From Pontederia crassipes (lineage: Eukaryota > Streptophyta > Magnoliopsida > Commelinales > Pontederiaceae), in NCBI GenBank assembly GCA_030549335.1, contig CM060198.1:49751353-49815352 (forward strand): a stretch of 64,000 nt of DNA, given 5' to 3'. The position numbers were made by a program, and so were the translations under genes. Under the pieces are notes generated by a model. It was given only the letters and a program-made list of their open reading frames with translations. It did not search any database and was not told the origin of the DNA. Of this stretch, positions 33,110 through 45,462 are shown piece after piece. How positions within the stretch are numbered: the first letter of the stretch is position 1; each line of letters opens with the position of its first letter.

Positions 33110-35619
33110 CATTATATTATGCTTCTTTTTCTCCCTCCAAAATAGAGCATTACTTCAATTAATATAAAGTCAAATAACTAAGATAAATATTTATTATCAT
33201 TACCTACCAAGATAAGTATTTTTTATTATCATATTTCATAACATTATATTATGCTACTTTTCTCCCTCCAAAATAGGCCATTACATGAATTAATAAAAAG
33301 TCAAATAAATAACGTAAACTTCTAATATTAACATATTTTATTTTATTTAATTACCTTCCAAGATAAATATTTATTATCAAATTTTAACATTATATTATGC
33401 TTCTTTTTCTCCCTGCAAAATATGGCATTACGTGAATAAATAAAAAGTCAAATAACTACTGTAAACTTCTAATATGTTGGAAAATAAATATATTTATATA
33501 ATAATATTTACCATTTTTTATTTTTCTTGTATAATACGTGAGGAAATAATATTTATTTATCTTTAATATTTTTCCAATTTATTTATTTAATTGGAAATAT
33601 AAATATTTTTTAACAAATTTGAAAAAATAATATTATGCCTCTTTTTATCCTTCCAAAATAGGACGACACATGAAGCAAGAAAAGTCATCTAACCAATATA
33701 AACTTATTATATGTTGAAAAATAAATATATTTATACAATAATAAATGCAGAGCTTATTAGTCTTGAAGGTCATTATTCGAGTCATTTTATCATTGTTTCT
33801 TTTATTTCTTACCAAATTTTAATGATTTTAATTTGATACTCTTCACTGTTTATTATTAAGAAGAAGCTACATAGATATTATCTTATTAAACAACGAGGTC
33901 TAAATTCTCATGAAGCTTTACTTTTGAAGGCAGAAATATGCACTTTTTCTAAATTAAAGCAAAGGATTGCAAGAATACAAAAGAAATATAAAGACGATGC
34001 AAATAAAATGCATTTGCTTATACAACAATGCATAAAAGATCAAGACAATCACTAAATTTTAATGACAAATGCATAATAAATAAGTCAATGCCCCGCATGG
34101 TAAGCCACCTCTTACTTTTCAGTTGAAATCTGTATTTTGCTTTACACAAAAATTTCAATCAATCTACATTTCTTTCTTGGTTTTATATTTTAGTTTTGAT
34201 GTCGTTTTTTATTTTTATATTCCTTAAAAATGAGTATTAAAATAAATTGATGTGAATCTTGTGTAGCTATATATAATTGAATTTCTCTTATTTTTTATGA
34301 TATTAAATCCACAGATATACATATTTGTCTTAATACAATATGAGTCATTCCTTTTATTAATTATACTATATATAGTATATTTCATGACATAAGGACATTT
34401 TATATAAAATAGGGTGTACTATTTTTTTATCATAAATATAATTACTTTCAACTACATAATGATATCACAAATATTATTTTTAATACATATTTTATTATTC
34501 ATTACTATTAAGCATATTCCAATGAAAATTAACTATATTTATATTGCCCACATTGTCTTTGTTATTTTTAACTCACATATGTAGGAACTCAATTCCTCAT
34601 TTATTTACCATCTCATATAAATTCTTAATTCTTAATTGTATTTATTTGTTGTTTAGGTGAATATATTTTTCAACAAGAAAGAGAAGGGGTAAATCTGACA
34701 AACGATGGGAAAATGTTAAGAATAATGAGACCTTTAGAAAAAAGAAGTCAATAATGCAGGTATTTTTCGTAACACAATATACGACTTATTCCCTCCTTTA
34801 AAAATTATTATATATTGCTTAAGATTATGTTATATATAAATGTTGTATGGTTTATGACATAAGCATTTTTTTCCCAATTAAGGACATGGCAAAGGATAAT
34901 CTTCCTCAAACACGATGCATAATGTTCAGGAGGAAAACCAAATAAGTCATGTGTCAGGTGGCATATTATTCTCAAAAAGTTATTTTATAATTTTTTTCTT
35001 CAAAAGTATAAGTTTAAAGCATTTATTATATATATTAAGTAGGACACATTTATTAAAAAAAATATTTATGTTTGTACAGATACTCTTAAAATGGTTTGGA
35101 ATTTTGGACCCTCTATATACACGTACCAATATTGTGGTACTCTATTGTGGTATGAAGAAAAAATATGTAAAAGCAAAAATGTATCAAATTCAAAGTTCTC
35201 ATTATGTTGTCTAGAAGGTCATGTGCAAATACCTTTATTTAAAGATCTCCTCCATTGTTAAAACATCTCCTTAGTCAAGATTCTGGAATTAATGGGATGA
35301 AATTTTGAAAAAATATACGAATATACAACTCTATGTTTACTTTGACATCAATGGGTGGAAAAATTGATATTCCTCAAAATCAAGGGACATGACCTTTTGT
35401 ATTTAGAATGGCTGGACAAAATTATCATCACATTGGTTCTTTATTACTGGTGGTTGGAAAAAAGTCAAATTTTGCACAACTTTATATCTATGACACTGAT
35501 CATGAGGTTACAAATAGGATTGCATCTGTGCAAAAAAATTGTGCACAATGATATAAATCCTCAAATTATTAAAGAGTAATCTAAAATGTTAGATGACAAT
35601 AACATTTTAATAAAATCTT

Positions 35620-37905
35620 TTAGAATGGCCAGAGATCGATCTAAAGAAAATCTTAAATTAATTTTTCATCTATGGCTTTGTGCCAATAGAACACAAGATG
35701 GCCAGTAATATAATTTGCCCACTGAAGTTGCAGCCTTAGTAGTTGGTGATATAAATGGTGAAAATTTTGAAACAGATGTCATAGTTGAACATAAGACAAA
35801 AGATCTCCAACGAAACTTAGATTTGCATCCAACTTTCATGCTTATAACATATCCCTTGATACAATCCTTATGGTGAAGATGGATATATGTTGGACATACC
35901 TTTATGTTCAAAATCTGGTAAATCTTACAAAAGGAAGAAATTAACTATGAGACAATATTATTGTTTCAAAATTCAACAAAGATTACATGAAGGCAGTACT
36001 TTACTTCAATCTGATTGACTTTTTGAGCAATATATACTTGACTCTTACATGGCGATTGAAGAAAGATTCAGATGGATTCGATATAATCAATCAAAACTTA
36101 GAGCTAATCTTTTTTCTAAACTAATGGATTCTATTCATCGTGGTGATACTAATGCTTCAAAGATCGAAAAGACAATAATACTACCGTCATCTCACACCGG
36201 AGGACCAAGATACAAAGTGAAAAATTATCAAAATGCCATGACATTTGTAGATTGCCTGGATATCCTCATATATTCATTACTTTTACTTGTAACCCCAAGT
36301 GACCTAAAATAAATTACATGCTTCATTTGATAGATCAAAAGGATGATGATAGACGAGTTGATATCATATGCAGGGTATTTCAAATAAAATTGCTACAATT
36401 GATGCAAGACTTAAAAGAAAGATCAACCTTTCGGAAAAATTATTGCATGTGAGTAATTTTCTTCTATATTCAATATAGCTTATCATATGAATTTTTTATT
36501 GTCATTATGGAAACCAAAACTTTTTATTATTAGTTACATTGATTTTTGTTCTATACTATATGTTTGTATACAATTGAATTTCAAAAAAGAGGCTTGTCAC
36601 ATGCTCATATAATATTATTCTTACATCAATCAATGAAATCACCTTCTTTGGAACAAATTGATAAAATAATAAGTGCAGAGATCCCAGATCCAAATTGAAG
36701 TTGAAAAGAAGGGCGTATTATTAGATAATCTTGTTCCTTACAATAGAAATTTGTTGGTGAAATTTGATGCCCATATAAATGTTGAACTTTGCAATTATTC
36801 AAGATCAGTCAAATATTTATTCAAATATGTATATGAAGGATCCGATAGAACAAGAGCTACAGTCAAATCCATTGACATAATGACAGAAGTGGATGAAATC
36901 AAAACACATTTGGATTGTAGATATATATATCAGCCACAGAAGTATGTTGGAGAATCTTTAATTTCAATATCAATCAAAGAGAACCTTCTGTTGAAATATT
37001 ACCTTTTCACTTACTTGGACAAAAATACAATTATTTTTTCAGAAGATATGTCAATAGAAAATGTGCTAAATCGTCTAGGTGTGGAGAAGACAAAATTCAC
37101 AGAATGGTTTGAAGCAAATAAATTGTATGCTGATGCACGAGAATTGACATATTTTGATTCCCTATGCATTGGGTATGGAATGCAAAAGATAAACTTTGGA
37201 CTAAAAGAAAAAAATGGCAAATGCATTGGAAGAGTTTATTTTGCACATCCTTCAAGAGGAGAAATATTTTATTTGAGAATGTTTCTTAACATTGTAAAGG
37301 GAAGCACATCCTATGAAAATATTAAAATAATTGATGGAGTTAGACATCCTATGTTCAAAGCTGCATGTTATGTTTTGGGCTTGCTAGATGATGACAAAAA
37401 ATGAAATGACTGTCTTATCGAAGCATCTTTGTGGCCTAGGGGTAATGAACTTAGGCATTTATTTGTAACAATGGTTATACATCGTGGCGTTAATGATGCA
37501 TATGAGGTTTGGAAATCAAATTTCCATATTTTATTTGAGGATATTTGCTCTTTGCAAAGAAAGAAGTTCAATTATGAGAATTTGGAATTGACAAATGAGC
37601 AAATTGAAACGTATACATTGTTTGAAATTGAGAGCATACTTTCAAAAAATGATAGAAGTTTGAAAAAAATATCAGGAATGCCTTTGCCCGATGCATCTTT
37701 GTTAAGGGATTTGGGAATTCATTTAATCAATGAAGAACTTCAGTATGATCATTTTAATTTGCATTTTATGCATCAAGAGTTATTCACATCTCTGAATAGT
37801 GATCATAGAAAAGCATATGATGCAATACTCCAGTCTATTGACAACCACGAAGGTAAATTATTTTTTATCAATGGCCATAGAGACACTAGTAAGACTTTTC
37901 TATGC
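35620..37905 (+). pseudogene. Helitron Rep/helicase (RepHel) relic
   Basis: Family motifs occur in order over several frames: FRMARDRSKENL, NLPTEVAALVVGD, IVEHKTKDLQR, the Rep region with EERFRWIRYNQSKLRANL, LPSSHTGGPRYKVKNYQNAM and ITFTCNPK, then a 243-codon open stretch (36673-37404), a TGA in place of tryptophan, and a further open stretch to a degenerate Walker A (NGHRDTSKTF, where the family has a GHGGTGKT core). Rep nicks and joins single-stranded DNA in rolling-circle transposition, and the helicase unwinds it. Downstream helicase motifs are absent. Many stops show it is dead. Confidence 0.88.
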
Positions 37906-38235
37906 AGAGGTTGTGGGTACGAGCGTGGAGGTGACCTTGTAGCAGCCAACCCAGAGATTACAACCGATGGACTTGACTCCACATTTGAGAGTCAATTTAG
38001 TGATAGATGTTAAAACGTTTATTGGGCATGATTGGAAATTTATTTTCAGATTAAAATCTTCTAAGGATATCGTACCAGGCATAGGTAATGAAGCATCAAA
38101 ATCATAGAAAATGTGACAATTGTGACACTATGTCAAAGTTAAGGAGAAAGTAAGGACATGATAAAAAGATAACTACTAGAAAACTTTGCTTCGTACAGGA
38201 TTCGAGGACGAACCCTTTTTCTATGGGTATTATAA
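37906..38235 (+). other. Junction with possible gypsy pol 3' tail
   Basis: After the Helitron break no domain is recognisable. GGATTCGAGGACGAACC at 38201-38217 would encode the FEDE motif that often ends plant Ty3/gypsy pol just before the 3' LTR, and the LTR start at 38236 fits. This rests on a very short match. Confidence 0.35.
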
Positions 38236-38884
38236 TGTAACTCCCCATAGTTTAAAAAAAATGAAATGAAGAGACATCGACAGGTTTGTTTCACCTTCCT
38301 CTCCCCTCTTCATTTCACTCCACCTCTCTCTCTTCCTCTCCCCTTCATTACACCATCCAGAGAAATTAAATATCCTCTCCACTCACTAATTGGGAGACCA
38401 AGAGACATAACCCACCTATAAAAACTTCATCTCCTTTCTTTCTTTTTCCATTTTTTCCTCCATTCTCTCCCTCCCTGTTCGTGTGTCTGCCGCATTGATC
38501 GCTGCCAAAGGACGAAAGGAAGGTGCTGGAGACTCCATCCAATGCAGACGATGCAGGGGGATGACGGGAAGGAGGTTGAGGATGAATCCTGCACGACGAA
38601 TTAAAAGCGTAGGCATTAAGGTTGTAGTTCAGGATCTATCTCATAGGTTAAGTTGCTGGACGAATCATGCATGCTTAGGACAGAACCCGAAATAGAATTC
38701 ATGATTTGGAGAGGAAAGTTGAATCGGGATATATTTTCTTTGTCCTTGACTTCGTGATTTGCCTATTGATTTGTCTAGAAATTAGTTCCTACTAGTAATT
38801 ACCATGTTTGCTGATTGTTAAAACGTACTAAAGCTTTTAGGATAGAAAATTATGAAATTTGCATGATTTATATGTTTTGTAATA

Positions 38885-39130
38885 CGAACAATCCGGTCGA
38901 CCGGTCAAACATGGATCGATTGACCGACAACACGCAGATCGGTCGATCGACCTTTAACCATCGGTCGACCGACGCTCACAGACTGATCGATCAACCCTCA
39001 CAGATCGGTCGATCGACCCTGTAGGCTATCGATCGACCGACCAACACATACCGGTCGATCGACCCTCCTAGATCGGTCGACCAACCTGGTAGTTTATCGA
39101 TCGACCCATGGAGACCGGTCGACCGGCCTT
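38885..39130. repeat. Array of GGTCGATCGACC units in the LTR
   Basis: About ten GGTCGACC or GGTCGATCGACC motifs recur at irregular spacing of 20-30 bp. They resemble the array in the unrelated copia LTR at 2655-2900. A tandem pair of about 88 bp starting ACTCGGCCCGGGTCCTAACC follows at about 39419 and 39507. Confidence 0.75.
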
Positions 39131-39924
39131 GGATCAGACCATTTTGGACCGAGTGCTGCTCAACTCGACCCGGACCCACCATTGACGATCGACCCAAGCT
39201 CGACTCGCACCAGTAACTCGACCCAGGTTCTATCTGACCTGACCCGAGTATTGATCAGAGAAGACGATCGGGCGACTCAACTTTTCCGACCCGATTGCGC
39301 ACCTAGCTCGGCCCGGGTATGACCCTGACTCGGCCCGGGTTCCCACTCGGAATTTCCAAACTTGATTCGGTCAGGAACTCGGCCCGAGTTCCTCTGTACT
39401 CGGCCCGAGTTCCTCTGTACTCGGCCCGGGTCCTAACCAACAGATTGATGAACTTACGATTACTGACTCTTATTTACGTAATTGATATCTAATGATTCGG
39501 TCAGGAACTCGGCCCGGGTCCTAACCAATAGATTGATGAACTTATGATTATGGACTCTTATTTATGTAATTGATATCTGATCCGTCCACGAAGTAAATTA
39601 TGCCCAACAGAACTATGTTACCCTTCCTTACGATCAAACGGGACTGATAGAATGTGATGCCAACTTAATATGATCCTCCATGAACGATGAATGATGATGA
39701 CACTCATGAACCACATGAAGAACAATGATGAACCATTATGAGCCACTATGAAATGACAAACGGTCGTCCGCTTCCTCTACGATGACCACTGAAAAGATCT
39801 AAAGACGGACAACCATCTAACTTCCGGGCATCCGGTATGTGGACAGAAGAAATTCGACTCTAATCGAACCCTCTGATTTATTAAGCTTTTGTCCAGCTGA
39901 TTTATTATCGAATGAAATAAGCAA

Positions 39925-41490
39925 TAGAATGAATAGGGAGAAGGAGGTTGATGCATTATGTTGTTATAATGAAATGCATGTCCAGTTACTAGAGTGACGA
40001 TAAGAAGAAGTTGGTTAAATGCCATGATAGATTACCAAGATATGAAGACTTATATGTTATCAAATGATGCACCGATTAGATTATTTCTAAGTTGGGGAAT
40101 TGCTGCCATATGATTGCTTAATCCTCCGTATTGGATATTCTTCTCATATGATTATACATGTTTAAGGCTATAGAAGTCATATTATGGTTTGGTACTTTAA
40201 TGACATATGGAAATTCAGTCCAAAAAATGATAACCAGTGATAACTTGTCAAAACTAGTGATAACCTAGTGATAAATAATGATATGGACATTAAAATAGAT
40301 TGAAAACATGGTGTAAAGTTTAGAAAAGCACCAGGTTTCCTCCCCCAAGCTTATTCTCAGTACTGTCCCCAGTGGTGAAAAATATAGGCAAGGGAGAGGG
40401 TTGTGAGGGTATTGAATTCTTGGATTTGTGCAATTGATTCCGTTTGTTCTCTCATGTCAACCAGAGGTTTTAGGTGATCCATACTTCCTGGTTTGCAATC
40501 AATTCTGCAGAGACAAGTAAAAGGAAATTAGTGAAATCTGCAATATCAGATTTTTGTAATCAATAAAGTGCACAAGTTGGCATTTTATATGGAAGTTGAT
40601 AAATGCACTGAAATTTGGCATCAAGTGATTTGGATAATTGATATGAGTGATGATTCAACTATCATTATGATATATAAAGCATGGATTAGTAAATAATATC
40701 AGTTATCATTATAGTATATCAGTGAGAAAAAAAATGGAATTTGGTTTAGGAGTACTCCCTAGGTGAAAGGGTGATGGTGATTCTAATTTCCCTCTGAATT
40801 ATTCCTGTAAAACAGAGAAAATTAGATATAAAATGACTTGGATTACCTCCCAAGAAGTGCCCTACTTTAGTGTCTTAGGCTAGACATTGTTACAACTTCT
40901 TCATGTCAAGGAGGTTTAAATAGTATGATATGATCAAGTAGAGATCTCAATCTGTGGACAGCTTCACTAATCAAGTATGGATCTCTTTGTTTGTTAATGA
41001 TTGACCTTTGTTTTTCACTTGGATGTACCCCTCCTTCATTGTACCAGAAGTCTACTAGCTTTTCATTACTAGAATCCTCATATATGACATCTGAATCCCC
41101 TGGGTCACCATCTTATTTAAGTAACAATTTTTTTAATGGCCTCTTTAAATGCATCATTGTTGGAAGATCTTTGAGCTCTTGGTTCCATCTTTCAGTAGGC
41201 AAACATTTATCTCCCTTCATTAAATGTTCCATTCCTTCTACAAAATTGAATTCTGCCACAGCTTCCTCTATTGGCTCTTCAATAGGGTTTGAGCTTGAAA
41301 TTGCTTGAGCTGGATTGCCCTCAACATTCTTCATTGGTTCCTCAACAATCTTTCCACTCCTGAGTTGGACAGTTTGGGCTTGTTCCTTGGGATTCACTTC
41401 TGGTTGTCCTACGGATTGAGAGATAGGTCCACATGGTTTGGAGCTTTTGCTCCATACGGCCTTGACCAATTTACAGATTGGAAGATATGT
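39925..41490 (-). pseudogene. Nested retroelement fragment with gag-like relic
   Basis: The minus-strand frame 41469-41113 reads QAQTVQLRSGKIVEEP and continues as a degraded gag-protease linker. The LRSGK motif is typical of Athila/Tat-type plant gypsy elements. A GCTTGGGGGAGG tract on the minus strand at 40342-40353 resembles their polypurine tracts. The piece is absent from the related LTR at 43398-45457, so it inserted into this one. Confidence 0.5.
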
Positions 41491-42521
41491 TCACATGATA
41501 CAGAGCTATATTTCATACGACCTTAATCAATCTTTGGATTGAAAGAAATGTCCATTATGACGAGGAAAGTTGAGCGAGACCTAAGCAAGGCACTCCCTCA
41601 TGGGTTACCATTTATCCTATCTAGATGAGAGTTTCTCCCTTACGGATGTTTCCTCATGGCACGAGATCATCCCAGCTCGACGGGCTGGCCGTGGCACTGA
41701 TCACCCACTGGTCCATAATGGTCTAGATAGTAGCACTACGAGTGCAGACAATGGTATTCCCTATAAGAATGAAGAGCTCTTCCAAAGAAAGAATGAATGA
41801 ATGAATTGAATTGAATGAATAAATGAATGAATGAATGAATGAATATGAATGAATGACTGACTGAATGTATGAATGATGAGCAAATGCTTATGATGTTTTT
41901 ATTGATCCTTCATGTTGATCCATTCTATTATATGATCTATATGTTTGTCTCATGCGACGAATGAAAGGACCTTGTCCTCAAGAGTATGAACAATGGATAT
42001 GAATCAAAGAATAGAAATATGAGTGTGAAAAAAATGAACTATGAACATGATCTCCTAATTGATTTCCTCATTATGATTTTCCCTCATTTCTGATTTGAAA
42101 TGTTTACCTCATGCTTATTTTGACAGAACTAATCTATGATTTAGACAAACTCACACTTAGCTTTATGCTAACAGTTAAGTTTGCTCTCTTGTGTGATCCC
42201 CACATGTACTTGATGATGATTTTGTGAGCCGTTGATGTGTGTGCGGTGACTACAGCTTGGTGGCGGATGCACATGGTTATCTAGAATATAGATGGGACCT
42301 ATAGAGTTACACTTATGGCATGGACTTTACATGCCTTATGGATAAACCATTACCTATTTAGCTTCTGCATTTCTTTATTGTATTATTTTATTGGTAAGTT
42401 TTCCGCTTACGTGTCATTTTCCTTGACCATTAGAGTCAACAAAAGAGTCAATAAAAGAAGAAAAGGGTAGCGCACGAGAGGAGATCGCGCCACGTGGTGG
42501 GTCAAATTTCGGGGCGTTACA

Positions 42522-43392
42522 TTGCAGGTGTTGGAAGTTCTTTGTGTTCTGGAGTTTTGATATGTCGCGTTAATTTCTAAGCATATCATTAGCTTTGATT
42601 TGATTTGAAATATGTGTATAGAGGATTACAAATATGAGCAACCGAAACTAGAGTTTCACCAAGTTTCCGTGAATAGTTGAATTGATAGATTTGTTCGAAG
42701 TGTATTTGGATGGAATAAAATTTGATGATGATGAATAAGGTAGTTGATATAATAGAAAAAAGTAAAGATGATGGTTAACTTTAGTGGGTGATTGAATTAA
42801 AAATATGTATTATAAATATAGACTATAAAAATATTAAAAAATTAAAATACATGATATATATTAAAAAATTTATGTCAACAATTTTGTTTCAAAATATATT
42901 ATTTTAAATATTAAAAATAATTTTTTATTCATTATATTTAATAAAATATTAAAATTTTATAATGAAATAACAAATAATATTATATTAATTCTTTATTATT
43001 TATATTATGTATATAATAAATAAATTAACTTATATAAGAAAGGTTATAAAAGAAAATGATAAAGGAAAAAAGTCTGAAAAAAATAAAATGTCATTTCCCA
43101 AAAAAAAGTCAAAAACAAAAAAGGAACGACCATCTAGTGGAATGGCAGCTTGGAACCAGGGTCGTTGGAACGGAGGGGGGCGTTTGGCGGAACCAGTTGG
43201 AATCAGACGCTGAGTGTGAATGGGTGTGATTGGGTTCAGATATGATTCCACCTGGTTATGCAAAATGACCCTTGAGTGTGATTGGGTTTAGATCTTATTC
43301 TCGTTTCTGAAATGATTGAGAGAGACCAGTTTTCTACCCAAAAGGGTCCTTGTAATGTTGATGCAGAGGTTAAAATTAACCAAGATCTTGTT
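42522..43392. repeat. Spacer with dispersed AT-rich repeat
   Basis: The part 42690-43200, beginning near TGTATTTGGATGGAATAAAATTTGATG and ending in CCAGGGTCGTTGG-type GC-rich words, resembles 46830-47340 (GAAATTTGATAACGAGAAATAAGG to the GGTTCCTGCCCGG region). It is a non-coding repeat family with two copies in the window. Confidence 0.5.
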
Positions 43393-43397
43393 CAGAT

Positions 43398-45457
43398 TGT
43401 AGCGTCCCGAAATTTGATTCGCCACATGTCAAAATCTTCTCTAGTCGCTACTTTCTTCGATCTTTTTATGACTCTTTAGTTGATCCAAATGGTCAAGAAA
43501 AATGACACATAAGTGGAAGACTTAACAATTAAAATAATACGACAATGAAAAGAAATGCAGAAGCAAAAGAGATAAAATACGTCCAAAGGACTCGATACGA
43601 AGCAAGGTGTGAAAGAAAAAGGTACATCCCAAAAGTTTCAGTAATAAAAGTAAAAGCATGAGTACTAAAAGCTTATGGTCAGCCATGACTTGATACTCAT
43701 CCAGGTAGGTATACCATTTAATATAATGTATAAACATACGAGCAATACTAGACTTAACTATAACTATATGCACGTGCCACCTGAACTGTAGTCTTCGCGC
43801 ACCCACCAACACATCACGAGTCATCATCATGTACTTGTAGAAATTACATAGGAGGGCAAGATCAACCGTTAGCATAAAGCTAAATGTGAGTTCGTATAAA
43901 TCATAAATCAGTTCTGTCAGAATAAGCATTAAAAGATCGTATAATCAAATGTAAGAGTGAAATCATAATAGAGAAATATGATTCATGTCTTTTCATTTCC
44001 TTTCCTTTCCATATTCATTTTCATATTCATCATTCATATTTATTATTCACATTCTTGGTTCTTACTCATATTCATGATATTCATCATTCATATTCATTAT
44101 TCACATTCTTGGTTCTTACTCATATTCATGATTCATATTCATAGTCATAAGGATTAAAGTCCGTCCTTTCATCTTTTGGTCATTCATTCTTTCTTACTTA
44201 AATACTTTGGAAGAGCTCTTCATTCTTTTAGGGAATACCATTGCTTGCATCGCAAGATACAACTATCTAGACCATCATGGGCCAGTGGGTGATCAGTGTC
44301 ATGGCCAGTCTCATTGGACGGGATGACCGCATGCAAGATGGAAACATCCGTAAAGGGAGAGACTCCCATTTAGATAGCACAAATGGTAACCTGTGAGGAA
44401 GTACCTTGCACAAGGCTAACATAACTTCCCTCCATCAAAGTGGACCTCTCTTTCAATCCGTAGTCACGGTCATATGAAGCGTAGCTTCAAATCATCTTTA
44501 AGTTCCTTTCATTCGATATAAATCAGGTGGACATAAGCTTAATAAATCAGAGGGGTTCGATTATGATCGAATTCCTTCTGTCCACATACCGGACATTCGG
44601 AAATCAAGCGATTGTCCATCTTTAGTTCTTTTCAACGGTCATCCGAAGAATGAGCGAATGATCGTTTATCATTTCATAGAAATTTATTATGGTTCATCAT
44701 TGTTCTTCATATAGTTTATAAGAATCATCATCATTCATCGTTCATGGGCGATCATAATCAAGTTGGCATCAAATTCTATTAGTTCAGTTTAGTCATAAAA
44801 AGAGTAAACTTAGTTATGTCGAGCATAATTAAGGTTACAGACATATCATGTATCGAATATGTAAATCAGGATTCATAAATCATAAAATCTTCATTGTGGT
44901 GGTCAGAACTTGGGCTGAGTTTCGACGAAATCAAACTCAAAAAAATTCGAGTAGGAACGTGGGTGGGGTCTGGGTCATACCCGGGTCGGGTCGGTATGCG
45001 ATTGGGGCGCGAAAGTCGATCCGCCCGATCGTCTTCTTCGGTCGATACCCGAGCCGGGTCAGACAAAGCTCGGGTCAGGTACTCGAACTCGTAGAGCTCA
45101 GAGCTCCGCATTAGTGGTGGATCCGGGCCAGGTACAACAGAACTTGGTCTAGACTTGGCATGACTTGGGCCGGGTTATAGTCAACCCAAGCACGAGTTCT
45201 GTCATGCCGAAAAATAAATTCATCGATTCATCTTTCCTACGATCATCGGTGCAATACATAAGGACTTATCTTTCCAAGTGCATGAATAGACACATCATTT
45301 AACTATCTAAATCATATGCAAACAGGTCTTGCAATCTATCTTACACAAATCCATATCCAGCATGTAGATCGTTTGGCCGAGTTCCAAAACTTGCTTAAAA
45401 TAGGTTTGTAACTCTCTCTCTTCATTTCCTTTTCTTTTTTTTGTCCTAGGTGTTACA
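43398..45457 (-). mobile_element. Solo LTR with CAGAT target duplication
   Basis: A 2060-bp block starting TGTAGC and ending GTTACA is flanked by a perfect 5-bp duplication CAGAT (43393-43397, 45458-45462). No internal retrotransposon sequence is present, so it is a solo LTR left by recombination between two LTRs. It is an inverted relative of 38236-42521; the strand given follows from that copy's TATA-based orientation. Confidence 0.85.
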
Positions 45458-45462
45458 CAGAT

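Larger units (their letters stand above)
32336..37905 (+). mobile_element. Decayed Helitron
   Basis: The element likely starts at TCTATATATATAATCCTAA (32336), since Helitrons begin TC after a host A. Two imperfect direct copies of a 115-bp block follow (32368-32483, 32496-32610, each with ACCACCTATATCTTTCCTAT). It then carries an RPA-like exon pair and a RepHel relic, the usual order in plant Helitrons. Similarity ends at the helicase Walker A region near 37905, and no 3' CTRR hairpin is seen, so the 3' end is truncated. The 5' boundary is less certain than the coding calls. Confidence 0.7.
38236..42521 (+). mobile_element. Long gypsy-type LTR with nested insertion
   Basis: Ends TGTAAC (38236) and GTTACA (to 42521) bracket a block that pairs, in inverted orientation, with the solo LTR at 43398-45457. 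Matching parts include TTTCGGGGCG near the right end, the GAGCTCTTCC region near 41780 and the GGTATGTGGACAGAAG region near 39835. A CCTATAAAAACTT box at about 38414 and a pyrimidine tract after it suggest plus orientation. About 39925-41490 has no counterpart in the other copy and is a nested insertion. It is either the 3' LTR of a lost element or a solo LTR; the flanking 5-mers TATAA and TTGCA do not match. Confidence 0.6.

Noticed and set aside
36673-37404. Intact 243-codon gene
   Set aside because: It is the middle of the Helitron RepHel protein. Upstream and downstream family motifs are present but broken, so it is a relic.
37921-37970. tRNA-like stretch with GGTTGTGGGTACGAGCG
   Set aside because: No acceptor stem pairing and no TTCGAATC-type T loop at the right distance.
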